Below are positions 31,870 to 40,445 of a stretch of 42,254 nucleotides of DNA, piece after piece. Numbering within the stretch: position 1 is the stretch's first letter; the number at the start of each line of letters is the position of its first letter. The stretch comes from Phycisphaerae bacterium (GTDB lineage: Bacteria > Planctomycetota > Phycisphaerae > Sedimentisphaerales > Anaerohalosphaeraceae), in the NCBI GenBank assembly GCA_012729675.1, contig JAAYCR010000083.1:1-42254 (forward strand). The letters run 5' to 3'. The notes below the pieces were generated by a model that did no database searches, was not told the DNA's origin, and worked only from the letters and a program-made list of their open reading frames with translations. The translations under genes were made by a program, and so were the position numbers.

Positions 31870-32739
31870 TTACTCTCCCTCGCTGACTTCGGCAGTCTCG
31901 GTCTGGGCATCGGCGCAGGCCTGCGGCGGCGGGACGTGTTCGGTCGGCGTCGCAACACCTGTACAGAGCCAATCGGCCACGGCCTGATAGTCGGCGGCGC
32001 CATTGCAGGTCGGTTCGTACTCGAAGATCGTCTTGCCGTAGCTGGGAGCCTCGGCTAGTTTGATGTTGCGGCGGATATGGACGGGAATGATAGCAGCGTT
32101 GGCCCACGGGGCATCGGTGTTGCGGGCATTGACCAGAAAATTATCAATGTCGTCGCGGACTTCGGACGACAGACTGGTGCGGCTGTCGAACATACACATC
32201 AAAATCGCCGCCACGCGAAGCGGCGGGTTAATGCGGGTCTGGATGAGTGTGATTGTCTGTAAGAGTCGGCTAAAGCCTTGCAGAGCAAGGAAATGCGGCT
32301 GGACGGGGATCATCACCTCTTCGACGCCGGCCAAGGCGTTGAGCGATAGCAGCCCCAGCGACGGCGGGCAGTCGATGAGCAAGTAGTCGTATCGGTCGCG
32401 GACGGTGTCCAGCGCCTTTCGCAGGAGGGTCTCGCGGCCGACTTCGTTGACCAACTCGCTCTCGGCGCCGACCAGGTTGATGCTGGCGCCGAGCAGATGG
32501 AGATTCTCCCGCACCGGCTTGATGGCCGAGGCAATGACCATTTCGCCCATCAGGACGTCATAGATGCCGGGGGTATCAGGGCCGCCGTCGGAGCCCAAAT
32601 GGATGGTCAGGTGCGCCTGGGGATCGAGGTCGATGACGAGAACGCGAAGGCCTTTGAGGGCCAGCGCCGCGGCGACATTGGCAACGGTGGTGGTTTTTCC
32701 GACGCCGCCTTTTTGGTTTAAGACCGCAATGGTTCGCAC
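31870..32739 (-). CDS. ParA/Soj-family ATPase
   Basis: A deviant Walker A motif (LNQKGGVGKTTTVANVA), the Walker A' block (LVIDLDPQAHLTIHLG) and Walker B (YDYLLIDCPPSLGLLS) mark a chromosomal-type ParA/MinD ATPase, which dimerises on ATP and acts in DNA or protein positioning. The domain ends near residue 255. The last 30 residues (TPTEHVPPPQACADAQTETA) are a low-complexity tail. The start is a GTG at 32739 behind GGGGAGGT, 3 nt after the nusB stop, so it is cotranscribed with ribH and nusB. No parB or parS-like site is seen next to it, so it could be a chromosome partition protein encoded apart from ParB, or an orphan ParA with another cargo. Confidence 0.9.
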   Translation of the reverse strand: MRTIAVLNQKGGVGKTTTVANVAAALALKGLRVLVIDLDPQAHLTIHLGSDGGPDTPGIYDVLMGEMVIASAIKPVRENLHLLGASINLVGAESELVNEVGRETLLRKALDTVRDRYDYLLIDCPPSLGLLSLNALAGVEEVMIPVQPHFLALQGFSRLLQTITLIQTRINPPLRVAAILMCMFDSRTSLSSEVRDDIDNFLVNARNTDAPWANAAIIPVHIRRNIKLAEAPSYGKTIFEYEPTCNGAADYQAVADWLCTGVATPTEHVPPPQACADAQTETAEVSEGE

Positions 32740-32742
32740 GGT

Positions 32743-33189
32743 TTACACGACCTCCCCGGAACCCGATGGGGTTCCGTTCTGTCTGACGATTTTCAAAATG
32801 GCGTCCAGCACGCCGTTGACAAAGCGCGGCGACTGTTCGGCACTGTACTTTTTGGCGATTTCAATGGCCTCATTGAGGATGACTTTGTCCGGAATTTCGG
32901 GGCAGTATCGAAGCTGATAGACTGCCAGCCGGAGGATTGCCCGATCCACATGGGATAACCGCGACAGCTTCCAACGGGTCGCAGCGGCGGCAATGGTGCG
33001 GTCGCAGTCCGCGACGTGCTTCCAGGCGCCGGCGGTCCATTGTTCCGCCAGTTTCAGCGTTGCTGCATCGCCGGTCTGTTCGCGAAAGAACCGCGGCAGG
33101 GTACCCATGGCGTCGTCGCCCTGCACGTCCAGTTGACAAAGGGCCTGCATGGTCATTTCCCGAGCCTGCGATCTGAGGTCAGCGGTCAC
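32743..33189 (-). CDS. nusB: Transcription antitermination factor NusB
   Basis: The all-helical NusB fold is evident from SQAREMTMQALCQLDVQG at the N-terminus and the conserved second half: HVDRAILRLAVYQLRYCPEI, VILNEAIEIAKKYSAEQSPR and FVNGVLDAIL. NusB binds boxA RNA with NusE (S10) in rRNA antitermination. At 148 residues it is of normal size. The start is a GTG at 33189 with AAGGA nine bases upstream. It sits directly after ribH, the arrangement found in many bacteria, and before parA. Confidence 0.95.
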   Translation of the reverse strand: MTADLRSQAREMTMQALCQLDVQGDDAMGTLPRFFREQTGDAATLKLAEQWTAGAWKHVADCDRTIAAAATRWKLSRLSHVDRAILRLAVYQLRYCPEIPDKVILNEAIEIAKKYSAEQSPRFVNGVLDAILKIVRQNGTPSGSGEVV

Positions 33190-33246
33190 GTCTGTAAATT
33201 CCTTTTATAGCGACGTTTGGGTTGTTAAAGAACGACTCAAAAACGG

Positions 33247-33711
33247 TTAGAGTTTGCTCATCAGGTCGGCCATTTCAATCGCCGCCAGTGCGGCGCTGGC
33301 CCCGGCGTTGCCCTGCTTGGTGCCGGCGCGTTCGATGGCCTGCTCGATGGTGTCGCAGGTCAGCACCCCGAAGATGGTGGGGACGCCGGTATCGTAGTTG
33401 ACCGTTCCGACGCCGCGGGCAATCTGCTGGCAGACATAATCGTAATGGTTGGTTTGGCCGCGAATGACGGCGCCCAGGCAAATCACCGCGGCGTAATCGT
33501 CGCTTTCGGCCAGCTTCTTGGCCGCAACGGTAATTTCAATCGTGCCCGGCACCCAGACAGCCGTGATCTGCTCTTCGGCCGCTCCGTGCCGCACGAGGCA
33601 ATCCACCGCGCCGCCCAGCAGTTTGGACGTGATGAACTCGTTGAAACGGCTGACCACGATGGCGTACCGATGTGTGCCGGCGGCCAAATGGCCTTTGATT
33701 TCCTGAATCAT
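33247..33711 (-). CDS. ribH: 6,7-dimethyl-8-ribityllumazine synthase
   Basis: The enzyme condenses 5-amino-6-ribitylamino-uracil with dihydroxybutanone phosphate in riboflavin synthesis, usually as a 60-mer or pentamer. The signatures are [56 protein letters not shown] with the catalytic His, and [25 protein letters not shown] ten bases before the ATG supports the start. No other riboflavin gene or FMN riboswitch is seen in the window, and the leader is only about 47 nt. It leads the ribH-nusB-parA operon. Confidence 0.96.
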   Translation of the reverse strand: MIQEIKGHLAAGTHRYAIVVSRFNEFITSKLLGGAVDCLVRHGAAEEQITAVWVPGTIEITVAAKKLAESDDYAAVICLGAVIRGQTNHYDYVCQQIARGVGTVNYDTGVPTIFGVLTCDTIEQAIERAGTKQGNAGASAALAAIEMADLMSKL

Positions 33712-33764
33712 CGCTTTGTTCTCCTAATCGTTTGTTCGGGCGGTAGGCCCGGCTTTTGTCCCTT

Positions 33765-33793
33765 ATTATGGTCGATTTATAGGACGCTGTCGA
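33765..33793 (-). promoter_or_regulatory. Promoter candidate for ribH-nusB-parA
   Basis: On the minus strand TCGACA (33793-33788) and CATAAT (33770-33765) are 17 bp apart, each one mismatch from consensus. The predicted start gives a leader of about 47 nt before the ribH ATG. Confidence 0.5.
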
Positions 33794-34018
33794 TACCCAA
33801 TCCAAAAAAACCGGCCCCGCCGCGGCGCAGTACCCTGCGGGCGGCCACTTAAAGTCTTCAATTATAAGGGCTTAAAAGCCAAAAAGCCAGAAAAATCCCG
33901 AGAGAAATACAAATTTCCCTGTTTTTGCCGGCGGTTCCGCAAGTGACACGTCCGGTTGCCCGATGTTAGATAAGGCTGTTATAGGCGCCTCAGTACGCCC
34001 TCGGCCGGAAAGAGATCC
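33794..34018. other. Rest of the divergent gap between ribH and the TPR gene
   Basis: The gap of about 307 bp between ribH and the plus-strand TPR gene has the ribH promoter at one side. In the rest I see a GC-rich patch (33815-33850) and an A-rich patch (33860-33915), but no gene, hairpin or clear promoter for the TPR gene. Confidence 0.35.
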
Positions 34019-35389
34019 ATGGACAATTTATTTGAAAATGACGACTTCGGCGATGCATACGGCCACGAATGGGACCAGGCCGAGCGATTGGCAGAAGAGG
34101 CCTTCGATCTGTATGAAAAGGGGCAGATGCGACAGGCCTTTGACAAGCTCAACGAGGCGATTGAAACCGGCCCTGAAAATAGTGCCTGGTTCTTCAATAT
34201 GGGGCTGACGCTGGACGGGATGGAACACTTCGAGCAGGCGATTGAATTTTATGAAAAGGCCCTCGCACTCCAGACCGACGACGTTGAGATACTCAACTGC
34301 CTGGGCGTCGATTACACCCGTACCGCCCACTATGATTTGGCGCTGACGATTTTTGAGCGGATAGAGCGGATCGACCCGCTGTTTGAGCCGGCCTACTGCA
34401 ACCGCATCATTACCTATACGGAGATGGAGAAGCACGAAAAGGCCGAGCAGATGTTCTATCTGGCCCAGCAAATCCACAGTGATTGCCCGCTATGCTTCTA
34501 CAACATCGGTAATTCGCTCTTTTCGCGGGGGCTCTATGACCGCGCGATCTGGTGCTGGGAAAAGACCGCGCAGTTGGATGAGGGACATCCGCAGATTCAA
34601 TTTCGTCTGGCGCAGGCCTACTGGGTCAGCGGTATGGCCAAGCAGGCACGCGAGGCCTTTCTCAAGGAGATTCGCAAGAGTCCCTCCGATGTCGAAGTGC
34701 TGCTGGATTTCGGCATATTTTTGCTCGAAAGCGGCGAGATTGACGCGGCCAAAGAAAAATTCAACCGCATTCTTGAGTTCGATCCGACGTTTGCGGCCGC
34801 ACGCTTTTATCTCGGAGATGTGTATCGTCTCTACGGCGATCTGCATTCGGCTGAGCGGCATTACCTCGCCGCACTGAAAGATGACGATCAATTGTCCGGC
34901 CCGCGGTTTCGGTTGGCACAAATAGCGATGCAGCAGGGGAACACCAAAAAGGCGGGCGCATTGCTGAAGGCCGAGGTGAAAATCGAGACGCAGGATGTTG
35001 ACGTTTTGATCGGGATTGGTGTGATGTATTTGCAGATGAACGATTCGGAAGGCGCTGCTCAGAGCTTTTTGCTGGCGCTGGATACAGAGCATCAGGAGCC
35101 GCGTGCATTTTTGGGGTTGGGGATTGCGTTGGCGCTGCGGGGCGAATACGCCGGCGGGCGGCAGTGTCTGATGCAGGCGCTGCGACTGAACGAAGACGCC
35201 GCGACGCTGCTCAACAGCGCCTGGATGTGCTGCTGTCTTGAGGATTGGGACGCCGCCGCACACTGCACCGCCCGTGCCCGTGCGCTGGTGGGGGCGCGAC
35301 AACCCTACCATGCCGCCCTCACGGCACTCGAAAAAAAACTCGTACGTTCGCCGCTGACCAAGCTTCGCACACTGTTTGCGCGGTCATAA
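34019..35389 (+). CDS. Large TPR-repeat protein
   Basis: The 456 residues are almost wholly tetratricopeptide repeats, about eleven to twelve of them: for example AWFFNMGLTLDGMEHFEQAI with EFYEKALALQ, ILNCLGVDYTRTAHYDLALT, CFYNIGNSLFSRGLYDRAIW, FRLAQAYWVSGMAKQAREAF, AARFYLGDVYRLYGDLHSAE and AFLGLGIALALRGEYAGGRQ. The N-terminus is acidic (DNLFENDDFGDAYGHEWD). There is no signal peptide or membrane helix, so it should be a cytoplasmic protein-binding scaffold. Cysteines cluster in three places (IHSDCPLCFYN and WMCCCLEDW), with no clear metal motif. An upstream AAAGAGA fits the ATG. It converges with typA. The partner is unknown. Confidence 0.85.
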   Translation: MDNLFENDDFGDAYGHEWDQAERLAEEAFDLYEKGQMRQAFDKLNEAIETGPENSAWFFNMGLTLDGMEHFEQAIEFYEKALALQTDDVEILNCLGVDYTRTAHYDLALTIFERIERIDPLFEPAYCNRIITYTEMEKHEKAEQMFYLAQQIHSDCPLCFYNIGNSLFSRGLYDRAIWCWEKTAQLDEGHPQIQFRLAQAYWVSGMAKQAREAFLKEIRKSPSDVEVLLDFGIFLLESGEIDAAKEKFNRILEFDPTFAAARFYLGDVYRLYGDLHSAERHYLAALKDDDQLSGPRFRLAQIAMQQGNTKKAGALLKAEVKIETQDVDVLIGIGVMYLQMNDSEGAAQSFLLALDTEHQEPRAFLGLGIALALRGEYAGGRQCLMQALRLNEDAATLLNSAWMCCCLEDWDAAAHCTARARALVGARQPYHAALTALEKKLVRSPLTKLRTLFARS

Positions 35390-35470
35390 CGCAGGGGAAC
35401 GTCCCGGCGCAGGGCGACCTATTCATTCGTCGGATGAATCTGATTGTGAACCTTACCCGGTGTGGCGCGT

Positions 35471-37336
35471 TTAGTCATCCTGTGTCTTGCGGGCGAAGCG
35501 ACGGCGGTCGGCTTCTTTGAGCATCCGTTTGCGGATGCGGATGGACTTGGGGGTAATCTCGACCAACTCATCTTCCTGAATGTATTCCAGCGTTTGTTCC
35601 AGGCTCATCCGACGCGGGGGTTTGACGCGGGCGGCGTCGTCTTTGCCGGAGGCGCGGATGTTGGTCTGGTGCTTGACGCGGGTGGCATTGACGGGGATGT
35701 CATTGTCTTTGCAGTGCTCGCCGACGACCTGGCCTTCATAGACCGGCTCGCCCGGCGCGACAAAAAAGATGCCGCGGTCAAACAGGGCGTCCAGGGCGTA
35801 GGCAGTGGACGTGCCGCTGTCGGTGGCGACCATCACGCCGGCCTGCCGTTGCGGAATGCTGCCGCGCATCGGCTCATAGCGTTCGAAGTTGTGGTGCAGG
35901 ATCGCCCGGCCTTGCGTGGCGGTCAGGACGCGGGCGTGCAGACCGAAGAGGCCGCGCGAGGGAATCATAAATTCCATGTGGATAAAGTCGTCGGCGCCGC
36001 TTTTGTTATCGACACACAACAGTTCGCTGCGGCGGTCGCCCAAAAGGCTCATCACCGGGCTTTGGCAGTCCATTGGGCACTCGACGACCAGCCGCTCGAT
36101 GGGTTCCTGCCGCAGGCCATCGACATAGCGGATGATAACGTTGGGCTTGCCGACGCACAGTTCGTAGCCTTCGCGGCGCATATTTTCCAGCAGGATGCCC
36201 AGGTGCATCAGGCCGCGGCCGGAGACCTTGAATTCTTCCGGCGTTTGTCCCGGTTCGACGTGCAGGGCGACATTGGTCTGAAGTTCTTTGTCAAGGCGTT
36301 CTTTGATCTGGCGGCTGGCGACGTATTTGCCTTCGCGTCCGGCAAGCGGGCCGTCATTGATGCGGAAGGTCATGTGCATCGTCGGTTCGTCGATGGCGAC
36401 GACCGGCAGCGCGCTGGGCTGATCGGCACAGGCGATGGTGTTGCCGATATCGACTGGGTCCAGCCCGGCGATGGCGCAGATGTCGCCGGCTTGAATCAAG
36501 TCGGCGGGTTTTTTGCCCAGCCCATCAAACGTATAGAGCTGGACGACTTTCTGCTGGGTGTGGCGGCCATGGTTGTCGATGACGGCGATACGCTGAGCCT
36601 GCTGGACAGTTCCGGCAAAGACGCGCCCGATGGCGATGCGGCCGAGGTAGTCCGAGCGATCCAGCGTCGTAACGAGCATCTGCAGCGGCTGGTCGGGGTT
36701 GTCCTGGGGGGCGGGCACCTGATGGATGATCGCGTCAAAGACGGGTTTGATGTTGTCGCCCTTTTGGCCGAGCGTTGCGGTCGCCCAGCCATCGCGGGCG
36801 GAGGCGTAGATGACGGGGAAATCCAGCGCACGGTCATCGGCATTGAGGGCAACAAAGAGGTCAAAGACTTCGTTGACGACGTCGTCGGGTCTGGCGTCTG
36901 CGCGATCGACCTTGTTGACGACGACGATGGGTTTGAGTTTGTGTTTGAGGGCTTTTCCGAGGACGAAGCGGGTCTGCGGCATGGGTCCTTCGAAGGCATC
37001 TACCAGCAGGAGTACGCCGTCGGCCATTTTAAGGACGCGTTCGACCTCACCGCCGAAGTCGGCGTGGCCGGGTGTGTCGAGGATATTGATTTTGTATTCG
37101 CAGCCGTCGAGGTCGGTGTACCATACGGCGCAGTTTTTGCTGAGAATGGTGATACCCCGTTCCCGCTCAATGGGGTTGGAATCCATAATCAGGCCGTCCT
37201 GGCCGCCAGCCAGTTTGTCCAGTTCGGCATCGCGGAACATTCCGGACTGGTAGAGCAACTGATCGACCAGGGTGGTTTTACCATGGTCAACGTGAGCGAT
37301 AATTGCTATATTTCGTAGGTATCGGGGCGAAGACAT
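35471..37336 (-). CDS. typA: Ribosome-associated GTPase TypA/BipA
   Basis: This translational GTPase is related to EF-G and LepA and assists 50S assembly at low temperature or under stress. The GTPase motifs are complete: AHVDHGKTTLVDQLL (G1), ERERGITILSK (G2 region), INILDTPGHADFGGEVERVL (G3) and VVVNKVDR (G4). Domain II begins near residue 200. The EF-G-like domain and the TypA-specific C-terminal domain follow (FMIPSRGLFGLHARVLTATQ; IRIRKRMLKEADRRRFAR). At 621 residues it is of normal length. The opposite strand has no stop codon across the whole gene, which I take as a composition effect. Confidence 0.97.
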   Translation of the reverse strand: MSSPRYLRNIAIIAHVDHGKTTLVDQLLYQSGMFRDAELDKLAGGQDGLIMDSNPIERERGITILSKNCAVWYTDLDGCEYKINILDTPGHADFGGEVERVLKMADGVLLLVDAFEGPMPQTRFVLGKALKHKLKPIVVVNKVDRADARPDDVVNEVFDLFVALNADDRALDFPVIYASARDGWATATLGQKGDNIKPVFDAIIHQVPAPQDNPDQPLQMLVTTLDRSDYLGRIAIGRVFAGTVQQAQRIAVIDNHGRHTQQKVVQLYTFDGLGKKPADLIQAGDICAIAGLDPVDIGNTIACADQPSALPVVAIDEPTMHMTFRINDGPLAGREGKYVASRQIKERLDKELQTNVALHVEPGQTPEEFKVSGRGLMHLGILLENMRREGYELCVGKPNVIIRYVDGLRQEPIERLVVECPMDCQSPVMSLLGDRRSELLCVDNKSGADDFIHMEFMIPSRGLFGLHARVLTATQGRAILHHNFERYEPMRGSIPQRQAGVMVATDSGTSTAYALDALFDRGIFFVAPGEPVYEGQVVGEHCKDNDIPVNATRVKHQTNIRASGKDDAARVKPPRRMSLEQTLEYIQEDELVEITPKSIRIRKRMLKEADRRRFARKTQDD

Positions 37337-37501
37337 CGACTAATCTATCCTTATATAAAATCCATTGACAGACCCGTAAGAGAAATTAAGGGGGGGAGTC
37401 TATCATCTGCGGCAAAAAAGTCAATTAAATTCGCCTTGCCCTTCAACACTATCGCCGAAAAGATTCAGGCGATGCCATTTCAAAAGTACCCAATAAGTCC
37501 G

Positions 37502-37702
37502 TTATTTGAGGCTGATGAGGATGGAACGGCCTTTCTGGATGTAGTTGACTTTATGTTCGCAAGCCAGCCAGCCCAGCCCTTGATAGGCGATTTGGGCGGT
37601 CAATTTTGTTTTCTTGGGGATATCGGTAATATTAACCGGCTCGGCCGAATTGGCCAATAAATGCCAGATTTGCCCTGCTGCCTGTCCAATTGTATCATTC
37701 AT
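37502..37702 (-). CDS. Winged-helix protein, DUF2582-like
   Basis: A 66-residue protein of one small winged-helix domain: IGQAAGQIWHLLANSAEPVN, then a helix pair (IPKKTKLTAQIAYQGLGWLA) and a short wing (KVNYIQKGRSILISL). It matches the small DUF2582 helix-turn-helix group found in anaerobes. The start at 37702 is decided by GAGGT about eight bases upstream, and a longer frame to 37777 lacks such a site. It is likely a DNA-binding regulator or nucleoid-type protein. Targets are unknown. It stands alone between typA and the DUF547 gene. Confidence 0.75.
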   Translation of the reverse strand: MNDTIGQAAGQIWHLLANSAEPVNITDIPKKTKLTAQIAYQGLGWLACEHKVNYIQKGRSILISLK

Positions 37703-37848
37703 AATCGCACCTCGTGTTTGAAGTTTCTTGTCACGGGTCGAACACAGACCAACTGCGTCTTGTATCGAAAGACCCATTCAATCCATTACCTAAATTATGG
37801 GGCAATCCAGAAGGTTTGTCAATAGGGGTTTTAGCGGTTCGGAAAGGG

Positions 37849-38901
37849 CTATTTTTCGTTGAGCTGCCAGTCGAATTCGATAAAACGAATCACGACGTCG
37901 TTTCCATTGGCTTCCAACCAGGCAGCGTCTTGTTCGGGAAGGTGGCTCAGCAGGAAGTTGAGCCAGGCGCGTTCATCTGATTTGCGCGTTCGAAACCTGA
38001 GAATTTCGGCGTATTCAGATGTCAAAAAAACATTTTTATTCATCACAAAGACGTTGGACAAATGGATCGTCTTGGTTGCGGTGTCCAGTCGAAAGCCGTG
38101 GGAGGATTTCAAAAACCGGCGAACCTGGTCGTTCAGTTGTTCGTCGAGCCGGTCGGGCAGAATCGGTTCGTTCCGTACCATCGCTCCGCCGCGTGCAATA
38201 TCGTTGAGGACAAAGCAGATACGCGGGTCCTGAAAGCGATCCAGCAGCAGGTTGTTTCGAATTTCTTTCAGATTATACTCCAGCCCCATAATCCTGAAAA
38301 AGACCTTGTCCCACGCACCGGGAATCTGCATCACGCTGTTGGCGGGATACAGAAACATATACCATTTGGGCTGGATAGGATAATTGTCAATGACCAGTTT
38401 GAGCGCGCAGGTGTTATAGGTGTTGATCCAGAAGGCCATTCGCGCTTTGGGCTCAAGGCTCATCACGACCGCCGGGTGGATTTTTTCAAGTTGTGCGGTC
38501 GCCTGAATCAGGTCGATCCGTTTCCGCCGCAGGGTGGCGTAATCCACCATGCCGGTTTCTGAGATCAATTGATCAGTGAAAAGACGGCCGAACAACTCAA
38601 ACAGCTCGACCATATCTTGGGAGTCCGGAAACATCAAGTTATCTGTCTCGTCCTCCGGCTTCGGTGCGGCCGATTGACTTTCGGCGGGCTGATTCGGGTC
38701 TGCAGGGGAAGGCGTATCGGCGATGGCATCGACGGGAGAGGGGCGGTCATCAGAAACGTCCGCCGCCGGAGGGGAGGCCTCGACGGACGGATCGCCTGTT
38801 TGCGCAAACAGGACAGAGACTCCCCACACGCAGAGGCAAGAAAGCGAAAGCACACACAGGGAACGATAAAATATAGTTTTTTCGGTCTTTTTATGTTCCA
38901 T
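37849..38901 (-). CDS. Membrane-anchored or secreted DUF547 protein
   Basis: The first 34 residues form a signal peptide or anchor (SLCVLSLSCLCVWGVSVLFA). A Pro/Ala/Asp/Ser-rich linker of about 50 residues follows (SPPAADVSDDRPSPVDAIAD). The rest is a DUF547 domain: VDYATLRRKRIDL, ARMAFWINTYNTCALKLVID, then DPRICFVLNDIARGGAMVRN, which corresponds to the conserved second half of the family. DUF547 adopts a papain-like or transglutaminase-like fold in structural surveys, but the activity is not settled, and I do not see a clear Cys-His-Asp triad. It should act outside the cytoplasm. No partner is evident. Confidence 0.82.
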   Translation of the reverse strand: MEHKKTEKTIFYRSLCVLSLSCLCVWGVSVLFAQTGDPSVEASPPAADVSDDRPSPVDAIADTPSPADPNQPAESQSAAPKPEDETDNLMFPDSQDMVELFELFGRLFTDQLISETGMVDYATLRRKRIDLIQATAQLEKIHPAVVMSLEPKARMAFWINTYNTCALKLVIDNYPIQPKWYMFLYPANSVMQIPGAWDKVFFRIMGLEYNLKEIRNNLLLDRFQDPRICFVLNDIARGGAMVRNEPILPDRLDEQLNDQVRRFLKSSHGFRLDTATKTIHLSNVFVMNKNVFLTSEYAEILRFRTRKSDERAWLNFLLSHLPEQDAAWLEANGNDVVIRFIEFDWQLNEK

Positions 38902-39100
38902 TATCGCGGAAACAGATTATTTTATTGATAAAGCAGTTTCTTACGTTTTACAGAGAAAAGTTATCGTCATAAAGATTATACCATCCTGACGCTGAAAAGT
39001 TCAGCGTTAATAATACCGTATTTTCGGTAAAATATGAATTCCAGATAACAAGTGATTTCGCAAATTGCAGCACAAATTACGATTTTAGCGTAGAAAAAAG

Positions 39101-40336
39101 ATGAATTTGCATTCAAAACCCGAACTTCTCGCTCCGGCCGGGACGCTGGAAAAGCTCAAGTGGGCCGTGGCTTATGGGGCGGATGCCGTCTATTTCGGCT
39201 TGGAATTCGGGTCGCTGCGGAGCTTTGCGGGGAATTTGACGCTTGATGATGCCGAGGAGGGGCTTGGCTATCTCCATGCCCGCGGCAAAAAGGGGTATGT
39301 TACCCTCAACATCTATCCTTTTTCCGAGGAGATCGACCGTCTGGCGGACACGGCCTGCACGCTGGATGCGATGGGAGTGGACGGGCTGATCGTTGCTGAC
39401 TTGGGGCTGTTGGCCGTGCTGCGCCAACGCAAGCTCAAGGCCGCCCTGCACATCAGCACACAGGCCAACACCACCAACGCCGCGGCCGCGCTCGCATACG
39501 CCCGTCTCGGCGCTGCCCGCGTCAATCTGGCCCGCGAATTGTCGCTGACACAGATTCAGGACATCTGCACCCAAACCCGCGGGCAGATTGAGACGGAAGT
39601 GTTTATTCACGGTGCGGTGTGCTTTTCCTATTCGGGCCGCTGCGCGATCAGCGACTATCTGACCGGCAGCCGTGCCAACCGGGGCGAATGCAAACACCCT
39701 TGCCGCTGGAAATATGCCCTTGTCGAAGAGACGCGGCCGGGCGACTATATGCCGGTGATGGAAGACGAGCGCGGCCTGTACCTGTTCAACAGCAAAGAAC
39801 TGGCGTTGTTCGACTATATCCCCGCGCTCTGCAAGATGGGCGTTGGCTCGCTGAAGATCGAAGGGCGAATGAAATCCATTCACTATCTCGCCGCGGTGGT
39901 CAGCTTGTATCGGCGGATTCTGGACGGTACGCCCTTTACCTCTCAACAGGCTCTTGCCTGGCTGGGGCGTGTGCCCAACCGCGGCTACAGCGCAGGCTTT
40001 ATCAAAGGCTCGATCACGCCGGACGACTATGAATGGAACCGCAGCAATTCCGAGGGCGACAGCCTGTTTGTGGGCGAAGTCGAGGCCATGTCAAATGCCA
40101 AATGTCAAATGTTAAATGTCAAGGGAGATGGGTGTATCATCCGGGTGCGCAATAAAATCCGCGCCGGCCAGACGCTGGAAGTCCTGACCCCTGACGGCGC
40201 CCTATCCACCCTGACCCTGCCCGACCCCCTCGAAACCGTTGACGGCCTCTGGCTCGACACCGTCCAAAACGAACAGCGCCTGCGTCTGCCCACTCCGCTG
40301 CCGCCCTATTCTCTCCTCCGCGCCCTGCTCGACTGA
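39101..40336 (+). CDS. Peptidase U32-family protein
   Basis: The U32 fold is clear: an N-terminal TIM-barrel start (PELLAPAGTLEKLKWAVAYG and ADAVYFGLEFGSLRSFAGNL), ISTQANTTNAAAALAYARLG, and a four-cysteine cluster (VCFSYSGRCAISDYLTGS and RANRGECKHPCRW). This pattern in the family binds a 4Fe-4S cluster in hydroxylases such as UbiU, TrhP and RlhA, so tRNA or rRNA hydroxylation or a related role is more likely than proteolysis. LKIEGRMKSIHYLAAVVSLY is another family block. A five-unit heptamer array (40088-40122) is read in frame as SNAKCQMLNVK near residue 335, in the C-terminal beta domain. At 411 residues it is of normal length. Confidence 0.9.
   Translation: MNLHSKPELLAPAGTLEKLKWAVAYGADAVYFGLEFGSLRSFAGNLTLDDAEEGLGYLHARGKKGYVTLNIYPFSEEIDRLADTACTLDAMGVDGLIVADLGLLAVLRQRKLKAALHISTQANTTNAAAALAYARLGAARVNLARELSLTQIQDICTQTRGQIETEVFIHGAVCFSYSGRCAISDYLTGSRANRGECKHPCRWKYALVEETRPGDYMPVMEDERGLYLFNSKELALFDYIPALCKMGVGSLKIEGRMKSIHYLAAVVSLYRRILDGTPFTSQQALAWLGRVPNRGYSAGFIKGSITPDDYEWNRSNSEGDSLFVGEVEAMSNAKCQMLNVKGDGCIIRVRNKIRAGQTLEVLTPDGALSTLTLPDPLETVDGLWLDTVQNEQRLRLPTPLPPYSLLRALLD
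40088..40122 (+). repeat. Five-copy heptamer array (ATGTCAA) inside the U32 gene
   Basis: The units ATGTCAA, ATGCCAA, ATGTCAA, ATGTTAA and ATGTCAA are perfectly in register. The array has the same unit, number and strand as the one in valS at 17872-17906. Confidence 0.82.
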
Positions 40337-40360
40337 CCCCGCAAAACATCGCTGAAAAGC

Positions 40361-40411
40361 AATAAAATCAAATATTTTTGTGGTATTATTGCAAAAATAC
40401 CAAATTTTATT
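40361..40411. promoter_or_regulatory. AT-rich two-part dyad upstream of the DUF2089 gene
   Basis: AATAAAAT (40361-40368) and TATTTTTG (40373-40380) are matched in reverse complement by ATTTTATT (40404-40411) and CAAAAATA (40392-40399), with an 11-nt centre and 4-nt mismatched joints. It touches the -35 box of the DUF2089 promoter, so it is well placed to be an operator. Confidence 0.5.
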
Positions 40412-40439
40412 TGACTTTTCTGATTTTTGTCCAATAATT
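40411..40439 (+). promoter_or_regulatory. Promoter of the DUF2089 gene, probably leaderless
   Basis: TTGACT (40411-40416) and ATAATT (40434-40439) are 17 bp apart. The expected start point coincides with the A of the ATG at 40446, and no ribosome binding site precedes it. Confidence 0.45.
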
Positions 40440-40445
40440 ATTTGT

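Noticed and set aside
33712-33764. FMN riboswitch ahead of ribH
   Set aside because: The leader is only about 47 nt and lacks the conserved FMN-element sequences. Only a 5-bp hairpin is visible.
35390-35470. ATTCAT-7 nt-ATGAAT hairpin between the convergent TPR and typA genes as a terminator
   Set aside because: The stem is only 6 bp and A/T-rich, with no T-run on either side.
35462-37318. 618-codon open frame on the plus strand, antisense to typA over its whole length
   Set aside because: typA on the minus strand has all GTPase motifs, and the plus frame gives a low-complexity Val/Gly/Ala/Asp-rich translation without recognisable domains. It follows from high GC at third positions.
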